Assembly (NCBI RefSeq): GCF_015550595.1
Contig: NZ_JADNBB010000007.1
Coordinates: 1-64,000, forward strand
DNA length: 64,000 nucleotides
Reading direction: 5' to 3'
DNA from: Parabacteroides goldsteinii
GTDB taxonomy: Bacteria; Bacteroidota; Bacteroidia; Bacteroidales; Tannerellaceae
Every line of letters begins with the position of its first letter. Positions within the stretch are counted from its first letter, which is position 1. Both the position numbers and the translations under genes were made by a program. Positions 50,718 through 58,707 of the stretch are shown one piece after another. The notes under the pieces are model-generated. The model ran no database searches. It was not told the DNA's origin and saw only the letters and a list, made by a program, of their open reading frames with translations.

Positions 50718-51713
50718 TTATTCCTCTTCTTCGATGAAATGATTTATAAAGTAATTGAATGACTGGGCGATGTAACGAGTATTTGTTTCAAAGTTGTATT
50801 CTCTTGAAGCGTTTTCGTCCCACTCGTCAGTCAAGTAATAGTAAATCTTTTTATTCTTCAAGTTCAACGCATAATAGTTTCCACCCGAATCCATAGCAAA
50901 AGGCAACAGATTGCATGGCATTAAATTCCTACTCCATATATCTTTGGCTATGACTTCAATTGTTTCAAAAGCATTGGTGCGTTCCTTTATCGGAAAGAAC
51001 GCATTTATCTCCACCCGATCCAAATCCTCGTCCTGCGGTTGATAACAATATGGTGATGGCATACCACCGTTGAACTTGAGGTAAAAGTTCTTCATGCCTG
51101 CCGGAATCTTTACATTCAACTCAACCTCAAAATTCTTTATATCTTCTTTTGTTAGCGAAGCCGAACAGTCCGAAAGTTCAGGCATTACACCTGCTGTCTC
51201 CGTTTGTCCCTCTTCGATTTCTTCTATTGCTGGAATTGCTTTGTGCCCGTCCAAAACAACGAGATTGTCAAAGAAATCATCTATTGAATTTGCAACAAGT
51301 CGTGGCTCTCCAAAATTGAAGATTACATCTTGCATCCCCACAATAGGGTAAAGATAGATCTTTCCATTAACCAAGTCTATGGTAATCCGACCTTCATCGG
51401 TAGATTCCATAGCAAAAATAAGAATGCTATCAGATATAGCTCCTGCTTTTCTTAACTCTAATGTTTCGCCTTCTGCCGTATATCTGGGGTCATTCTTAAA
51501 ATCCTTGTTATATTTGAATGGGAAGAAATCTTCAATTTCCACCTCTTGATATTTATTTATGCTTGCGATCTGTTTCGTAGAACCTCCATTATATTGTAAA
51601 TAGAACTCTTTCAGTCTTTCCGGCAAGGCATAACCCAATTTACTCTCTATTTCTTCAAAATCTTTGAGAGTAAGACTTTTTTGGCAATTTTCTAATTCTA
51701 TTTTCATATTCAT
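50718..51713 (-). CDS. Tandem SUKH (SMI1/KNR4) immunity protein
   Basis: 331 residues with two SUKH units. The first (about 10-150) starts LTLKDFEEIESKLGYALPER and continues EFYLQYNGG. The second (about 185-330) starts LTKEDIKNFEVELNVKIPAG and continues NFYLKFNGG. Joined immunity domains may protect against two toxins or bind one at two sites. An acidic linker (about 155-182) separates them. Confidence 0.8.
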   Translation of the reverse strand: MNMKIELENCQKSLTLKDFEEIESKLGYALPERLKEFYLQYNGGSTKQIASINKYQEVEIEDFFPFKYNKDFKNDPRYTAEGETLELRKAGAISDSILIFAMESTDEGRITIDLVNGKIYLYPIVGMQDVIFNFGEPRLVANSIDDFFDNLVVLDGHKAIPAIEEIEEGQTETAGVMPELSDCSASLTKEDIKNFEVELNVKIPAGMKNFYLKFNGGMPSPYCYQPQDEDLDRVEINAFFPIKERTNAFETIEVIAKDIWSRNLMPCNLLPFAMDSGGNYYALNLKNKKIYYYLTDEWDENASREYNFETNTRYIAQSFNYFINHFIEEEE

Positions 51714-51728
51714 TCTTTTTATGGGCAG

Positions 51729-51780
51729 ATAATGTTTGGCAGCTAACCGACCTTTAAGGGGAGGTTGAGCCGCTTGTTAT
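51729..51780 (-). repeat. Cassette site 7 (attC-like)
   Basis: Stem AGCTAACC / GGTTGAGCC. Right end TTATTCTT pairs with site 8's left end (8 bases). The neighbouring gene's TAA stop lies in the site. Confidence 0.75.
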
Positions 51781-52241
51781 TCTTTCAATTTGGATATGGA
51801 GTGTAATATTACAGCTCTTCTATTGGTTATACCGGTTTCTTCACATATACAAGCAATTCCATCAGACAATATTATGGCAAAGCCAAAATTCGACTGTATT
51901 CCTGCATTTATAGCCTCTGATATATCTGCCCATTTTTGATCCAGCTCAAAAAAACCGATGCAATATCCTTCTTTCTCTTTAGATAATTCACGAAGTCTAT
52001 CTGTCAAATGGATTAAATCCGTAGAATTATAGACCTCGACAATCTTATTCTCATTTATAATATCCATCATATTATGACAAATTCGACTAATAGCTTTTAC
52101 TCTTTTTTTGTTTGATGACAGTTCAAAAAAGAAACGGTCTTGATAACCAGACTTAATGAATTGCTTACAAAAAAAATCTTCTATGGTATTTCCTTTATTC
52201 ATATCCAATTCTTTTGAAGAATAATGGGTTGTAAATAGCAA
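51777..52241 (-). CDS. Array cassette protein (154 aa), unknown
   Basis: A soluble helical/beta protein (IIDNENKIVEVYNSTDLIHL-like region; YCIGFFELDQKWADISEAIN). Family unknown. Its TAA stop is part of the ATAAC end of site 7. An ATG at 52203 (MNKGNTIEDFF) is an alternative start nearer to the usual site-to-gene spacing. Confidence 0.5.
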   Translation of the reverse strand: MLFTTHYSSKELDMNKGNTIEDFFCKQFIKSGYQDRFFFELSSNKKRVKAISRICHNMMDIINENKIVEVYNSTDLIHLTDRLRELSKEKEGYCIGFFELDQKWADISEAINAGIQSNFGFAIILSDGIACICEETGITNRRAVILHSISKLKE

Positions 52242-52269
52242 CTGTTAGGGTTGCTTATTTACTTGTTAT
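52221..52269 (-). repeat. Cassette site 8 (attC-like), variant stem
   Basis: Unrelated sequence but a better hairpin: GTAAATAGCAAC / GTTGCTTATTTAC with one bulge, loop TGTTAGG. Right end TTATCCGCA pairs with site 9's left end (9 bases). Confidence 0.8.
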
Positions 52270-52276
52270 CCGCACA

Positions 52277-53026
52277 TTAATTCTCTTCATCATTGCCATA
52301 GGCTAATTCTATATCAATAAACTGAATTACCAACTGACATATTTCGCCGCCTTCGTCTATGCCCCAATAAACCGGATACGTACCATCTCCGAACCCTGAT
52401 TGAAAAATGGGAATATGATACTCCGTCCCCGGCACTTGCCAATTTAACCAGTCTCCGCCTGCACGTTGATATTCTGGATGGAGATAATAGTTTTCTTTGA
52501 ATAATGCAGCAAAATATCCATCATAAGGATTATCATCGGGATTATCTTTGCGCCATTGTTCATCCCAGTCGCAATAAATACGGTGGATAATTTCATCACA
52601 TACACATCCTAAACCAGCATCTACACAAAATCCAAAGTAATCACCCTCTTCCAATGTTTCAAGGTTTTCATTCCCAACTAATGCTTCATAGAATCGAACA
52701 GCCCGCTTTTCATTGAAGCGCAAACGTACTGCGGCATAACGGTCGCAATCCTCGTCGTCAGATTTGATTACACAAATTTCCGTTTCATATTTACCCGCAG
52801 GAGCGTTCTGAAAATATGGACGTTCGTTTCTGTTTGGGAGATATACCAATGGATCTCGTACCAAAAGATTTCCACTCGGCAAATCGCAAGAACCGATATT
52901 AATCGTCGTTAACGATTTTCCTGCAATTTCTTCTTGCTCAAAATAAGTATTGAGGTCAACAGGGCAGACGGTTTTTTCTTTTACCGATTCCCATTTTTTC
53001 ATCCAGTTGTTTTCTAATTCTTTCAT
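52277..53026 (-). CDS. DUF4241-family array cassette protein
   Basis: A 249-residue DUF4241 protein: LPSGNLLVRDPLVYLPN, APAGKYETEICVIKSDDED, RYAAVRLRFNEKRAVRFYEA and FGFCVDAGLGCVCDE are the conserved blocks. The family is frequent beside polymorphic toxins and is thought to act as immunity. Confidence 0.75.
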   Translation of the reverse strand: MKELENNWMKKWESVKEKTVCPVDLNTYFEQEEIAGKSLTTINIGSCDLPSGNLLVRDPLVYLPNRNERPYFQNAPAGKYETEICVIKSDDEDCDRYAAVRLRFNEKRAVRFYEALVGNENLETLEEGDYFGFCVDAGLGCVCDEIIHRIYCDWDEQWRKDNPDDNPYDGYFAALFKENYYLHPEYQRAGGDWLNWQVPGTEYHIPIFQSGFGDGTYPVYWGIDEGGEICQLVIQFIDIELAYGNDEEN

Positions 53027-53051
53027 ATTCCTTTTTGATTTTTAGTTGCGG

Positions 53052-53104
53052 ATAATGTTTGGTGGCTAACCGACCTTTTTAGGGGAGGCTAAGCCGCTTG
53101 TTAT
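53052..53104 (-). repeat. Cassette site 9 (attC-like)
   Basis: Stem GGCTAACC / GGCTAAGCC. Right end TTATATGCCAT is the reverse complement of site 10's left end (11 bases), the longest informative match. Confidence 0.8.
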
Positions 53105-53636
53105 ATGCCATTTCCAAATTATTAAAGATATTAAAACCTATATATGATTCTTTGTTGGGGTATCTCGACCTATAATAGCAATTCCAATAACTAATCATTT
53201 GATTTTTAGTTCGATCAAAGAATTTTTCATTTTCTCCGATAAAACGAAGGTATCTATCCATATTACACTCCAAATGCTTCTTCACATCGTATAAAATATT
53301 ATCTACATATTCTCCTAATAGCTTAAAGCAAAATGGTATAGTCCAATATTCTGTGCAGGAGATTAGGTTTTGTAGATGGTGTTGCCTTACAAAACCATTA
53401 TTATGTCTTGTGAAAATACAGTCAAGAATATTTCTTTGTATTGCTGTCATATTGGACGGTGTCTGTTCTCTCATATATACCCGTTCTGGAATTGCTATAT
53501 TCAAACCTCCAAGATTGACGATATAGTATCGGCTGCTTATATCATCATTTTTCATCACAAGCATATCCAATACTCTCCGTACATCTTTTGCGAGATCCGG
53601 AGGAAATGAATTTAATATTTTATCCTTTTCATACAT
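53079..53636 (-). CDS. Array cassette protein (185 aa), unknown
   Basis: A soluble helical protein (FPPDLAKDVRRVLDMLVMKN, YWTIPFCFKLLGEYVDNILY), not recognised. The ATG at 53636 is preferred; the open frame runs up to a TTG inside site 10. The C-terminal residues (about the last nine) are encoded by site 9. Confidence 0.5.
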   Translation of the reverse strand: MYEKDKILNSFPPDLAKDVRRVLDMLVMKNDDISSRYYIVNLGGLNIAIPERVYMREQTPSNMTAIQRNILDCIFTRHNNGFVRQHHLQNLISCTEYWTIPFCFKLLGEYVDNILYDVKKHLECNMDRYLRFIGENEKFFDRTKNQMISYWNCYYRSRYPNKESYIGFNIFNNLEMAYNKRLSLP

Positions 53637-53641
53637 GGCAT

Positions 53642-53693
53642 ATAATGTTTGGTGGATAATCAACCTTTTAAGGGAGATTTATCCACTTGTTAT
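53642..53693 (-). repeat. Cassette site 10 (attC-like)
   Basis: Stem GTGGATAATC / GATTTATCCAC: both arms differ from site 5 but still pair (compensatory change). Right end TTATGGTAG pairs with site 11's left end (9 bases). Confidence 0.8.
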
Positions 53694-53699
53694 GGTAGT

Positions 53700-54071
53700 T
53701 TATTCATATTGTTCACACTCTCGCTCTATGTCAGCAATTATCTCTTGAACAGTACGAATTATACCTTTCCCCTTTGACAATGGGAATACAGCCAACATCA
53801 CATTGTCTTTTTCTAACTTCGGTAATAACTTCTCAATGAAGTCATCAAGAGGAATAGAATTGGGTTGATAGTTATCCCATTTACACAATTCTGCAAATTC
53901 CTTTTCGCTCCATACAGGAAATAAAACTTGCTCATTATTTCCCATTAAAGCCCAACCTTCTTTATCCTTTAACCCCCAAACTTCTTCAAAGTCTGAAACT
54001 TTACGAATAAAGTAGCCATATCTTTCTGCTGCTGAAAGATTTACTATATTTTTAATCCTGCTATTGTTCAT
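53700..54071 (-). CDS. DUF2750-family array cassette protein
   Basis: A 123-residue DUF2750 protein: AAERYGYFIRKVSDFEEVWG, WALMGNNEQVLFPVWSEKEF and PLDDFIEKLLPKLEKDN. A family with no defined mechanism; here probably an immunity protein. Confidence 0.75.
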   Translation of the reverse strand: MNNSRIKNIVNLSAAERYGYFIRKVSDFEEVWGLKDKEGWALMGNNEQVLFPVWSEKEFAELCKWDNYQPNSIPLDDFIEKLLPKLEKDNVMLAVFPLSKGKGIIRTVQEIIADIERECEQYE

Positions 54072-54080
54072 TTTTCTACC

Positions 54081-54129
54081 ATAATGGTTTGGAAAGAAAC
54101 ACCGTTTAGGGGTTATCTTTCCTTGTTAT
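54081..54129 (-). repeat. Cassette site 11 (attC-like), variant stem
   Basis: GGAAAGA / TCTTTCC stem extended by ACACC / GGGGT around GTTTA. Right end TTATGAAC pairs with site 12's left end (8 bases). Confidence 0.75.
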
Positions 54130-54772
54130 GAACTTCTTCCCAATACTGCTCTATGCTAAAAATGTGAGTATCATTATTACACCGCTCTAAATTCTCGTTG
54201 CTATCGTTATCAACTTTTCGGAAAGCAAATAGATAAGCATAATTTTTATTGCAGCTCTCTCTATCTGTTTCCGAGTAGGGACGCTTTCGTTTTAACCCGT
54301 AAATGTCAAAGCGATAATTACCTTTGGATATTTGTATTTCATCAGAATGATAAAACGAATGTGGATTATCATTTATATCAAATACTTCTCCCATAAACAC
54401 ACATTGACTTTTAGCTATCAAATCACGGTGTTCTTCAAAAAACTCAAAGGAAGAAAAGCAAAGTTTATCATCTGTTCCGATTGTAATAAACCAATCTTTA
54501 TAAAGATAAACTTGTTCCCAATCCTTTGGAATATTCACATCTTTTTCTGTTGTGATATAGATTGAATATTGATACGTTGGTATTTGATAGATAGGCAATG
54601 CTATCCCTTTGGCAATCATTTCCAAAAACATATCCTTATGCTTATCAAGATACGACAGCATTTTCTTTGCCCGGCATTTCTTCTCTTGCATCCATTCATT
54701 GAATGTACCGGGCGAATATATGAATAGCCCATAACCGAAAGCATAAATGCTATTTAGTTCTTTTATACTCAT
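54113..54772 (-). CDS. Array cassette protein (219 aa), unknown
   Basis: MSIKELNSIYAFGYGLFIYS and QEKKCRAKKMLSYLDKHKDM are its visible start; a beta region (PIYQIPTYQYSIYITTEKDV) follows. No family named. Its stop lies inside site 11, so the final residues (HNKER) derive from the site. Confidence 0.5.
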   Translation of the reverse strand: MSIKELNSIYAFGYGLFIYSPGTFNEWMQEKKCRAKKMLSYLDKHKDMFLEMIAKGIALPIYQIPTYQYSIYITTEKDVNIPKDWEQVYLYKDWFITIGTDDKLCFSSFEFFEEHRDLIAKSQCVFMGEVFDINDNPHSFYHSDEIQISKGNYRFDIYGLKRKRPYSETDRESCNKNYAYLFAFRKVDNDSNENLERCNNDTHIFSIEQYWEEVHNKER

Positions 54773-54793
54773 ATTTTTGCGCTTTAATTGTTC

Positions 54794-54846
54794 ATAATGC
54801 TTGGCGGATAACCGACCTTTTCAGAGGAGGCTCATCCGCTTGTTAT
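54794..54846 (-). repeat. Cassette site 12 (attC-like)
   Basis: Stem GCGGAT / ATCCGC with further AACC / GGCT pairing. Right end TTATCAAT pairs with site 13's left end (8 bases). Confidence 0.75.
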
Positions 54847-54854
54847 CAATGGTT

Positions 54855-55397
54855 TTACTTTGTGCAATCAATTAACTTTTTTATTTCTTCGACACGTTTT
54901 GCATCGGTAAACGATTTAGATTTAAAATAATTATCTGTAAATTCCTGATTTTTAATTCGTAATATTCGTTCTCTTAACAACGGAACTAAAACTATGGAAT
55001 CGAGATTTTGAAATCGTTCCTTATATTTTATCAATATCTCTTCCAAACGATTAAAAACAGCATCGCAAAGTTGACATCTCATTTCATTTTCTGACAACTC
55101 TATATACTCATCCAAAGCCAACATTTGATCTATGTTAAGTATATCTTTTTTTTGAATATATCGAGCATACGATTTTAAGCTATTTTTTTTAATATCTTCT
55201 CTGCGAAATAATCTTAAAACAATAGCTAATGATATATGGTGTTTATCTATTCTTTGCACCTGATTAGATATTTCCTCTTGCCAAATCATATCCCCCAAGT
55301 TGGTAGCTATATAGTTTACAACTTTGTCTTGTTTCACATTGGCTTCAAAACTTCCAGCCCACCTTAAATCATATGTTATTGATAAAAAAACTCCCAT
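54855..55397 (-). CDS. Array cassette protein (180 aa), unknown
   Basis: A helical protein (MGVFLSITYDLRWAGSFEAN, NIDQMLALDEYIELSENEMR). Not recognised. Very AT-rich. Presumed immunity gene by context. Confidence 0.5.
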   Translation of the reverse strand: MGVFLSITYDLRWAGSFEANVKQDKVVNYIATNLGDMIWQEEISNQVQRIDKHHISLAIVLRLFRREDIKKNSLKSYARYIQKKDILNIDQMLALDEYIELSENEMRCQLCDAVFNRLEEILIKYKERFQNLDSIVLVPLLRERILRIKNQEFTDNYFKSKSFTDAKRVEEIKKLIDCTK

Positions 55398-55445
55398 ATT
55401 ATTTATTCCGTTAAAAACAAACTACATTTTTAGACATCTTTATTG

Positions 55446-55494
55446 ATAATGGCTTGACGGGGAACGGCGTTAGTCCGTTATCCCGGCTTGTTAA
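55446..55494 (-). repeat. Cassette site 13 (attC-like), variant stem
   Basis: GGGGAACGG / CCGTTATCCC around CGTTAGT. Right end TTAATATTAAA pairs with site 14's left end (11 bases, but AT-only, so less telling). Confidence 0.75.
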
Positions 55495-55502
55495 TATTAA
55501 AT

Positions 55503-56108
55503 TTATGTTTCCTGATAGATTGTTTCAGAATATAATTCAGTCGAAAGAATAATAAATTTTAATTCTCCATTAGGCTTATAATCAAATGAATGTTGTAACG
55601 TATCCTGTTCAATATCATTTCTATCAAATTGTCTTATAACTATTTTTTGTAGGCGGTCATTTTCATAAAAATATGTTTCTTCTCTACTTCCACGAGTGCC
55701 CTTTGAATACATCTTCTCTATTTTACCATTACTTCCATATAGATAATATCGGACATTCACAATACGTTTGCTATTATCATATGCAATAGTTTTCATAAGT
55801 TCCTTTTCGTAAATGAAAAAGGTATAATAGAATTGATTTTTAAGTTCCAACCCCTCTCGGATTTCTATAATTTGATTTTTTGCATCGAAATAATAAGTAA
55901 ATAGGTTATTAGTTGTTTTAAGAGAAGTTACATTTCCAACTATTTTCCCTTGCTTAAACCTATTTCTTTGATAAGAATAAGGAGCTATTTCGTAGAACTC
56001 ACCTTTGTAATTCTCTTCCTTTACAACATTCTTATCAATTTCTCTTTTCAATTCATCAAACATATTTCTCAATGAATTAAAATCATTTTTCAATTTATCA
56101 GGTATCAT
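55503..56108 (-). CDS. Array cassette protein, paralogue family member 1
   Basis: A 201-residue protein closely related to the one at 56893-57513: both have YKGEFYE(I/L)(A/T)PYSYQR, a KNQFYYTF/ENQFYHTF block and RGSREETY/HGSREENY. The repeated short beta strands recall YD-repeat chains. Family name not known to me. Probably an immunity protein of a diversified set. Confidence 0.6.
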   Translation of the reverse strand: MIPDKLKNDFNSLRNMFDELKREIDKNVVKEENYKGEFYEIAPYSYQRNRFKQGKIVGNVTSLKTTNNLFTYYFDAKNQIIEIREGLELKNQFYYTFFIYEKELMKTIAYDNSKRIVNVRYYLYGSNGKIEKMYSKGTRGSREETYFYENDRLQKIVIRQFDRNDIEQDTLQHSFDYKPNGELKFIILSTELYSETIYQET

Positions 56109-56125
56109 AGTGTTTCCTTTTAATA

Positions 56126-56174
56126 TTAATGTTTGGCAGCGTTCCGCTTGTTCAGTCGGTTTGCTGCTTGTTAG
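56126..56174 (-). repeat. Cassette site 14 (attC-like), variant stem
   Basis: GCAGC / GCTGC with inner CCG / CGG. Right end TTAGTAACCT matches site 15's left end in 9 of 10 bases. Confidence 0.7.
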
Positions 56175-56178
56175 TAAC

Positions 56179-56823
56179 CTATTTTTTAGATTTCCACCAA
56201 ACTACATTTCCTATTTTTATCTTATTGAGTTTATTATCAACGTATTCTAAATCATATTCCGTTTGATTATTCCAACCTGAAGCATATCTGAAAATTTTAT
56301 CGACTTTATTTTCGTTGCCTACATGATAGGCAGTTGTACTCCAATTATGTTTATTATCTGATACGCATACATGTGCTTGTAATAAATCATTGATTTGAAA
56401 AAGAATACCTATTGATACTAATTTGCTATTATACTTTTTAGACGGATAAGATCGTAGAATGAAATACTCTATACATCCGCTATTGTGATAATCGTAAACT
56501 TGTGAAATAATGCCAAAATCTTTTCCTAATGAATGTTGTGTCAATAAAAGTTTTTCTTCTTTAGAAAAGCCGAAGGAGAAAATATAAGGAGAAGCAAATC
56601 TTTCGTCAAATTGAATATTTTTCAAGATGCGTCCTTTCTTCATCTTATTTAGTTCCTTTTCAAATGGAATTAGAGTATAAAATTCATCCGTTGCATATTT
56701 CCAATTTGAAACGGAGCGTTCTTGTATCGTTATTCGTTTCTCTAAAAAAGATATATCCTGTTTTAACTTATCAAACAGCATATCTTTTATTTCTACTATT
56801 TTATCATTTCTTATTATATCCAT
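56179..56823 (-). CDS. Array cassette protein, paralogue family member 2 (divergent)
   Basis: A 214-residue protein with the same plan as its two neighbours (FYTLIPFEKELNKMKKGRIL beside FYEIAPYSYQRNRFKQGKIV, and repeated beta strands), but much diverged. It ends DNKLNKIKIGNVVWWKSK. Immunity by context. Confidence 0.55.
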   Translation of the reverse strand: MDIIRNDKIVEIKDMLFDKLKQDISFLEKRITIQERSVSNWKYATDEFYTLIPFEKELNKMKKGRILKNIQFDERFASPYIFSFGFSKEEKLLLTQHSLGKDFGIISQVYDYHNSGCIEYFILRSYPSKKYNSKLVSIGILFQINDLLQAHVCVSDNKHNWSTTAYHVGNENKVDKIFRYASGWNNQTEYDLEYVDNKLNKIKIGNVVWWKSKK

Positions 56824-56845
56824 ATTTTGATATTCACAAGGTTGC

Positions 56846-56896
56846 TAATGTCCGGCGGATAATCGACCTTTTAGGAGAGATTAATCCGCTTGTTAG
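56846..56896 (-). repeat. Cassette site 15 (attC-like)
   Basis: Stem GCGGATAATC / GATTAATCCGC, loop GACCTTTTAGGAGA. Right end TTAGCAAC shares AGCAAC with the remnant site 16. Confidence 0.75.
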
Positions 56897-57513
56897 CAAC
56901 TTCTTTTCGTTTTATAGATTATTTCAGAATATCCATTTGGAAATGATTTGGTAATAGTTTCTAAAGTCCCATCGTCTTGATATTGGAATATGTGAACTAA
57001 ATCACTACCACTTTTACCATCAATATCATATTGTTTGATTTCAATATGTGTCAAAGCGTTTTCTTTATAGATATAATTCTCTTCACGGCTACCATGACTA
57101 CCACATAACTGTAACCGTTTCAACTTTCCGCCCTCGAAAAAGTTATGGCATACATTCATCAAATGTTTACCATTATCATATAGAATACTTTTCACAAGAT
57201 TGTCTGTATAATATAGGAAAGTGTGATAAAACTGATTTTCAATCGAACAACCAACCTTAACTTCGACTATTTGATTTTGATTATTAAACCCGTAGATACA
57301 AAGATTTTTGGTGTTTTTTACTGTATCAGGACGCTTTACAGGTTTTCCTTGTCTGAAACCATGACGCTGATAGGAATATGGGGTAAGCTCATAAAACTCG
57401 CCCTTATACAACTCAGTCCTGACAACATCGCTTTCTATTTGTTGTCTTATGATTTCAAAGTCATTTTTCAATGCTTCAAATTCAGTTCTTAAAGTCTCTT
57501 CAATCATTTCCAT
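56893..57513 (-). CDS. Array cassette protein, paralogue family member 3
   Basis: A 206-residue homologue of the 55503-56108 protein (YKGEFYELTPYSYQRHGFRQ, SREENYIYKENALTHIEIKQ). It starts METI-like as MEMIEETLRTEFEALKNDFE. Its stop overlaps the right end of site 15. Confidence 0.6.
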   Translation of the reverse strand: MEMIEETLRTEFEALKNDFEIIRQQIESDVVRTELYKGEFYELTPYSYQRHGFRQGKPVKRPDTVKNTKNLCIYGFNNQNQIVEVKVGCSIENQFYHTFLYYTDNLVKSILYDNGKHLMNVCHNFFEGGKLKRLQLCGSHGSREENYIYKENALTHIEIKQYDIDGKSGSDLVHIFQYQDDGTLETITKSFPNGYSEIIYKTKRSC

Positions 57514-57523
57514 TTATTTTGGG

Positions 57524-57537
57524 TTGCTGTTTGTTAT
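57524..57537 (-). repeat. Cassette site 16, remnant
   Basis: Only GTTGCT joined to GTTTGTTAT is left: the two outer boxes without the hairpin. The end bases still match sites 15 (AGCAAC) and 17 (TTATCAG), so the stem was lost after cassette assembly. Confidence 0.6.
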
Positions 57538-57556
57538 CAGAACAAAATAAATGATT

Positions 57557-57904
57557 TTATAAAAGCATAAATTCACTTGCTTCCACGTCAATAGCCCTGC
57601 AATTCCAATGCGAGCATAGTTGTTTCACGAAGCGCAAGATTGTTTCTTCATTTTCACCTCCATGAAAACATAAGTGTATATTTTCGATACTTTCGTTATC
57701 GTCCCAAGAAATCTCCACGCCACACTCGTTGTCTAATTGCAGTATCATTTCGCTATCCGACAAATTATCATCGGAAATAAGAAAAGTGTTCTGCATCCAA
57801 TCCACGAACGCATTTCTATCTGTTATAGGCAGTATTTCATCCACTTCCGACAAATCTGATTCATCGTTCAATGGCGTTTTTATTAAAATGATAGACCAAC
57901 TCAT
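57557..57904 (-). CDS. Small acidic array cassette protein (115 aa)
   Basis: It starts MSWSIILIKTPLNDESDLSE and is strongly acidic in its first half. ILRFVKQLCSHWNCRAIDVE forms the end. The size and charge are typical of immunity proteins. No family named. Confidence 0.55.
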   Translation of the reverse strand: MSWSIILIKTPLNDESDLSEVDEILPITDRNAFVDWMQNTFLISDDNLSDSEMILQLDNECGVEISWDDNESIENIHLCFHGGENEETILRFVKQLCSHWNCRAIDVEASEFMLL

Positions 57905-57957
57905 ATTTTTTTTATTTAATTAGTTCATGTTCTGTTTTTTATTCTTTTTATGCACTG

Positions 57958-58006
57958 ATAATGGGTTGCAGCTTGCCGCCGTTAAGGCGGAACAGGTGCT
58001 TGTTAT
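57958..58006 (-). repeat. Cassette site 17 (attC-like), second subtype
   Basis: CCGCC-GTTAA-GGCGG stem with outer GCAGC / GGTGC. Right end TTATACACAT pairs with site 18's left end (10 bases). Confidence 0.8.
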
Positions 58007-58014
58007 ACACATTT

Positions 58015-58647
58015 TTATACATAGTAATAATACCAATTACTATTAAAATTGGTATCAAAATTTTCTTTACTATCCAACTTTACATGGAAATTTTCTTTTG
58101 TGAAAAATCCAAATTCATCATAGCGATTCAACAAACCTAAATACATTTCCGACCATATATCTATAAATCCTCTTTCTTTATATTGTCTTACTTGCTTATC
58201 CTCATACAAGAAAAAAACAACATTAGCCAAACAGCGAGAAATATCCCATAAATCATTACAATGTAATTTTTCTTTTAATTCCAATATTTCAAGTTGAGTA
58301 ATGCTATTATTAGCTTCCTCTTTTGCTAATGTTTCAAATGCTTGATAGGATAGATAAATGCTATCGGCTTTATTTTCTATATTCGCAATTTGTTTGAATT
58401 TATTCAATATCGTATTTCTTTTTCGAGAATCGACAACAAACCGTCCTTTATAAAAATAATTTACTTCATTTTCATATTTGAACCAAAGAGTAAGATTAAT
58501 AGAATCTTCCCCTTTTGCACATATCACATTGATTACTTGTACAGAAAATCGTTCCTGTATAAAATCGGCAAGTTGAGCATATTCTTTATTCATGCTTTCT
58601 TGTCCGAGTAGAACTCTTTTGGTTTGTTGAAAATCGTTATCTGTCAT
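58015..58647 (-). CDS. Array cassette protein (210 aa), unknown
   Basis: A soluble protein (FIQERFSVQVINVICAKGED, KADSIYLSYQAFETLAKEEA), family not recognised. Very AT-rich. Presumed immunity gene between sites 17 and 18. Confidence 0.5.
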   Translation of the reverse strand: MTDNDFQQTKRVLLGQESMNKEYAQLADFIQERFSVQVINVICAKGEDSINLTLWFKYENEVNYFYKGRFVVDSRKRNTILNKFKQIANIENKADSIYLSYQAFETLAKEEANNSITQLEILELKEKLHCNDLWDISRCLANVVFFLYEDKQVRQYKERGFIDIWSEMYLGLLNRYDEFGFFTKENFHVKLDSKENFDTNFNSNWYYYYV

Positions 58648-58659
58648 TTCTTTATGTGT

Positions 58660-58707
58660 ATAATGGGATGCAGCTTGCTGCCGTTAGGCGGCACAGGTGC
58701 TTGTTAT
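58660..58707 (-). repeat. Cassette site 18 (attC-like), second subtype
   Basis: GCTGCC-GTTA-GGCGGC stem, same subtype as site 17. Right end TTATCAAC pairs with site 19's left end (8 bases). Confidence 0.8.
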
